Below are positions 46,801 through 52,800 of a DNA stretch of 64,000 nt, piece by piece; position 1 is the first letter of the stretch, and every line of letters starts with the position of its first letter. The stretch is taken from the NCBI GenBank assembly GCA_948567375.1, contig OX419757.1:41726001-41790000 (forward strand), in the 5' to 3' direction. The notes below the pieces were generated by a model. It had not been told where the DNA came from, ran no database searches, and saw nothing but the letters and a program-made list of their open reading frames with translations. Made by a program: the position numbers and the translations under genes. The stretch comes from Lunularia cruciata (Eukaryota > Streptophyta > Marchantiopsida > Lunulariales > Lunulariaceae).

Positions 46801-49800
46801 CGCAGTTGTGCCCACGGCAACCAGGGGTGCGCCATCTAAGCAAAGCTTAGCCCGAAGTGTAATCAGCTAAAGAGTCATTCAGCATACAGTTTACATACCG
46901 TGCTTGCTCTTCCTCAACTTTATGCAATTCCTCGGCCTTTGCACGCTCTTCTTTGTTCAAGTACTTCTTCACAGTAACTTCTTCGTTCTTAATCTCGAAA
47001 TGATCTGGCATCCCCTGCAACCATAGCTTCACTTATCAGCAGAGAGCTCGGGGAAAGGAGAGTAATGTACTTGTTCTGTAAGTTATTTTCCAGACTGGAT
47101 GCCTAAGTTTCTTAAAAAGCACAATACTGCGATAAGGGAATGAGGAGAAACGAACGGAGTTCACCTCAACTGATTCGTTGATGACTAAAAGCGGGCATTC
47201 CCCTTGTCCTCCAAGCATTCTGAATAGATCTTTGATTCTAACGTGCATTTCATGGATCTTTTGAATCATCTGAATTTTGTTTTGTTTAGCTGCTTTCATC
47301 TTCTTGTTGAAGGATTCCCTTACTTCTTGCAGTTGCATGAAGAGAAAAAATCTCTGCAATCGCTTGCGCTTGGAGGTGGTGAGCTCAAATGTCCCATACA
47401 AGAAGCTTTCAGCAGGTCCTGTCTCAGTTATAGAGAGTTCTACGTCGTCATCGTCATCATCAGCAGCTGTAGTTGTTGCAGGTGTTGCCAGAGATGTTAC
47501 AGTTCCATCTGCACTTACTGCAGCACCACCTTCGCCTTCGCCTTCGCCTTCACCTTCAGGACCTCTTGCGCTATTGAGAGCCCCGCCGGAAACACTGGCC
47601 CTTCGACTTCCAGGAACACCTCCAGGATCCACTACACTTTGCCTTGTCTCAGAAGCTCTAGTCTCGTCTGGCAAAGACTCGTTGTCATCAAAGAAGCTGT
47701 CTCTGCTTCGACTTGACATTTCTCCTTCTGCTACTGCATCTGACGTACTACTTTCATCCATTAGAGCAGCTGAGAACGCAGCATTTTTAGCAGCTTCTTG
47801 TGCAGCCAGTTCAGCTTCCTGCTGAGCAGCAAGTATAGCAGCTTCTTTAGCCAGCTTTTTGTTCAGCTGTTTTGTGTAATGCATCTCTCGCATCTCCACA
47901 ATACGGAGTTGTTTAGCTAAAGTAGCCAACCTAATACAGAATCCACGTTCTTTCAAAATAGGAAAGCTTTGGATAGGGTAACCAACGCAGAAAGGTTCCA
48001 GAACCACCTCTGCAAGAAGAAGAGGTGAGTACGTTTAGAGAGATTATTGGTCCATCATGCACAAAGGATGATTCACTAGTCCAAAAGAGCACCCTCGGAA
48101 CAACAAGCAGTTTCTCTACAAGAGATTGGACCAAAACTTCTCATTCAGGACCTGTTGACTTGAGGGAATAGATGAGCCGAAATAGATGAGCAAAGTTCAT
48201 ACGCAACACCTACCAGGATCTGCCATCGTCCCATAACATTCTTGCTTGATGCGCTCGACAAGAATATCCTTCTTGACATCACCGATTTTAACCTGCTTAC
48301 AGAACCTGGATATGAAGTAAGAAGCTCCACTCCGTAACGTCAAACGTTCGCACAACCAGTATACTGCAGATAACTTGCTCCGGTGAACTCTCCACTTATT
48401 AAATAGAGTTATGCAGTAAGCAAGATATCATAGCAAATGTTGCTTGTACCTTCTCTACTGCGTCATTGACGGCCTTTTGAAGTTCAACACGTAGTTCAGC
48501 TTCTAGTTCGACGTCCACTAGGAGCTCTTTCGCTGAGAGCTTTTCCAGCTCCGGTGCCTGTTGTAGATAACCCAAGTCAGAAGATCGACCCACCTTGCTT
48601 ACATAAAAGGACCAAGCCTCTATATTTTGCTTTGTGCTAATAAACTGCGTCTAGTGTGCGACGCCACTGGACGCATCTCCGCGAGACATCTTGTCAATCA
48701 GAATCATTTTGCAAGTGAGAGTCAGTCTAACCATCTCATTCGCTTCATAAACTTGTTGGAATGCCTGTTTAATTGCGTGTATCCGCGAGCTTAGAGATGC
48801 CCTGTACGGCTGCCCTCCTAGCTGATACCTGGGGCCGTAGCGAACAAATCAAGCAAGCGAATATTAGTAGCGAAGTGACGAGATTGATACAGCTACATTC
48901 CAAGCTGGGACTCAACGGGCTCTGGATTCTTATTAGCATTCACGACTATCTGGTGCCGATCTGAAAACGTTTAATTTAGTGTGGAAAGGTAGTGCTGAGA
49001 TTGCCGTACCTGGTTTCAACGCTTTGTTCATGTTTTTGCACCACTGATAGTTCTACTACCTTCTCATCCTCGGATTGACTCTTAACCCTTGCAGCTTTTG
49101 TTCGTGGGGGAAGGTCCCCTGTAGAAGAGTGCATTGCGATGGAGAAATCGTCATAACATGAGCGAGTGACTACCTTAATGAAGAAGTTACTCTAGAAGCA
49201 ACTGATATTCTGGAAATGGTACGGCCAGAGACTACTGAAGGACCCGTTTTTATTGCTGAAGACGTTTTAAGACAGAAATTTACCTGCAGAAATTTGCTTG
49301 CCCCTCCTTAGACCACAATGACTGGTGTCACAACAGAAAATGACACCAGTGGCCCCACCCGAATAGATTCTACCATTTACCACAGCCAAACTTGTTATTC
49401 CGCCTGTGAAGCCATCGTACAGTCGAACATCCAACACCTTTTGTGGAACATTCAAAGGATCAAAGACCTGGCTACGAATCTGTACTGCTCCATCTTCTCC
49501 ACCTGTAATGAGAACTCCTTCAAACGTACCTAGAACTGCAGGCAGAATACGAATACTAGACTTAAGATCACGTGTGTTTTAGTAGTACCACAAATCAGTA
49601 GCTGCCTGACATAGAGAAAAAGTATTAAGGATCCTCACCAAGCGCATTGCCGGGCTTAAGATGTCCCTGTATATTAAAATGCGCGGCATGTGGCATGGCT
49701 TCACTTCCGGTCCAAGCGCTAAAGTTGTCTGGGAGTCTATACTGTTGCAGCTTCTTGTCGCTTCCAAATCCCCATATAACCTTCCTCTCCACTTCTTCCT

Positions 49801-52800
49801 TCTCCAAATAATACTTGCCCGAAGCAACCACATGCAGAGGAATTGGGATACGAAAGCTACACAACGAACGTGGCACACACAGACATTCAATGATTCACAG
49901 CTCCCAGTCGTAGTAGAAGACAGCTGCTCAAATATCGTTACAAGCTCTAAGATTGTCGATCTATGGAGTTACCATGAACCAGTAGCCATCAAAAGTAGGA
50001 AAACAAATTTCCCAAGTTGCTGCTTCCCCTGCTTCGGGGCAAGGCTGGAGACATGCAGGAAATATAAAGGAACTAATGTTTGAGTCCAGTATGTTCAAAG
50101 ACCACAACACGTCTTAGAGGTTTCATGATTATTCAAATGACAGTGAGAGCAAAATTGATGAGGATGAGGAAGCAAAAGTTCAGATGGACCTAATTTGTCT
50201 GAGTGCAGGACCTTCAAATGCAAGACCTCCTCCAGGAGCTTTCTCAACTGGGACTTTAAGCTTCACAATTTCTCCACGGGCCAGTGAGAGCAATACGAAC
50301 AAGTCTGAGGAACCTATTTCATGCAAACATAGGGAGGCCCATCGACTGCGCATTACTCCTTCTATTAGTGCTTTTAGACATTCATTTAGATCCAAAGTAC
50401 TCTTGCCTTCTGGCTGCATGTGACACTATTGCTTTGACCTTTGTTTTCATTGATTCCAAGTAAATGCAACACCGAACTGGGTATTTAAATTTAGCAAGAG
50501 ATTCTATCGAGTCCGGCGGGTTTGTCCAATGTAGAAGATCGACATTGGCACAAGACCAGATTGATACCTTGAGCTGGGATATCCCAAGTATGTGCCAAAA
50601 TTGGGTTGTTCAAAACAATATACCCTAGCAAGTCCAGGCTTTCAAAGTCCAAAGACTTGTTCAAACAGAAGAAAAATACACCGTCCGCTTTTGATGCAGC
50701 TACCACGTATGTTTCGTTATTACTAAAGGAGACCTGCATGGCAACCTTTCGTCAAATAATAACAAACTTGACCCTCAGGGAAACATGAGCACATGCAGAC
50801 TCTGAACAGATTTCTGTGATGAACAGAAATTAATTTCTCTGGTCAAAGTCCAGAGAAGAAATGTTTGTAGTTCTGGCCAGTTATTCATTCATTTGCTGTT
50901 GCTAGAACATCCAACCAAGAAAATTTGCTCTATAAAGTGACATCCGAATCATCATTCTACCACAAACATCTATCTTAGCCCTGTGCACAAGTATGTTTCT
51001 GTATTGTACACGCGTACCTGATCCAAGGACCCAGTGTGTAGCTTAGTGCTGAAGACAACAGCAGAGCGGCCAATTTGGTCCACTTTAACTGCAGTGATGG
51101 TGCCATTTGCGTCTCCAGCTGCAACAATATTCTGTGAATAAAACAATGAATAAGTACATAAACCCGTTTATCTGTCGCAATGAGCTGTACGCCTGGACCC
51201 ATTATTCCGTACAAAGCTCTCGCGAGCTTTACTTGGCTAGGAAATTCCAAGTCTGAATGTAGGTTGGCATACTGTAGTATGACAGTAAGTCAACCAACAC
51301 TTTGATCGTTCTTTCAAAGAACAGGGGGGCGGAAACAGAATACGATACGACACGCGTACCTGATCCAAGGACCCAGACAAACTGGGAAAATACCAAGCCT
51401 AATGTGGACTGTGAACGTAATAGAGCAATGGGTGGATAGTCATAAGCACCGGGAATAGCATAGATTATGCTTGTAACTGAGAGCGAGACAGCTAATTTAC
51501 AAAAGCGATCTTAAAATCTAGTTAAGCAGCAGCTCTGAAGATGAAATCGAAGTTGCTGAACTTGACTGTTGTACCTCTTGTGAAGTCACTTTCCCAATCT
51601 CTGAATGAGGGGTTCTTTTTACTTCGTGTCTCATCGGTGTTTCTGGTAAAGTATTCAAGCTAAGTATCTACAAGAAGCTGAATTTCACACACCTGCTTCT
51701 CACTAGTTGCCATACACGTTTGAGGCGCTTTAAGGCATATGCGTGAGAGCTCCTTGCCACGGTCTGAAGTCCACATCCTCAACGTGCAATCCTTGCCAGC
51801 GGTCACCATGAACTTCGCTCCTCTGCACAAGAACGAACCTATTTTCAGTTCGTGCACGTAATTTGCACAGTGCAGTTGTAGCATTAGCTGAGGAAGTTGC
51901 AAACTTGTGCACTTTAAACGCTTATAACCTCGCCAGGGGCTGAGAAGCTAATCAAATTGCAGTGTAAAAGTCCACACTTTGACTTCACTTCATGAGATTC
52001 TAAAAGAAGGGCAACCAAGTTTGAGCTGGATTTGGACTTAAGTGAGCGCTTTTCCCATCGTTCTGATGGTAGTAGTAGAGTTTAGTACCTGATAAAACCG
52101 ATGGCCATGACGGCTCCCTCGTGATGCTCACTTTCCCAGTCGATTTCGGCCCCTCTTTCCATGCTTGTAAGTGTCGGTAACAAGTCTGGATGGTTTGCGC
52201 TTAACTGTGGTTCCAGGATCTGCTGATTTACCCGTACGGTTGCAATCAGTCCATTTGAAGCTCCGATTAAAAGCTGCAGACCATCGCTCCTGTACTCCAT
52301 GGTTTTCACTTGAGGCACATTTAATTCCAATTCACAAACGACACGAGCTGGTTTTTCCGTGGTGCTGGCGTCGCTTTTGACATCTTCGCTCTCTTCGCCC
52401 TTTGCTTCCTCTTGAGGATCTCGTATCATCCGTTTCCTCTTCTTCTTGGCCTTCTTCCCCCCTTCTTTCTTTCTCTTTTCAACAGGCTCTCTGGGTACAG
52501 TGACCCACCTCATGTGTCCTCCATCTTCGACAACCACAAGGTGTCCATTCCGAGCGCAGATATGAGTTACTGCTCCTCCAGGGTCGTCAAGGGTGATTAA
52601 ATGGTGCCACCTTGAAACAATCTCTTTCGGCTTCAAATCAGCAACTTCATCTTTTTCCTTTTTCTCTTGCTCAACAGTCCGGCAACCTCTGGTCTCCTTT
52701 TCCTTAGTTGGAGGGATGACCTTTGTTGGTTCAGGTGGCTTGACATTGAAAGACAGCAACACTCCTTCATGACACCCTACGTAAATGATGTCACTGTGAG

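Noticed and set aside
47243-47825. Plus-strand open frames of 157 and 182 codons opposite CFAP43 exon 18
   Set aside because: They are mirror frames caused by the low-complexity Ala/Gly/Glu/Ser coding on the minus strand.
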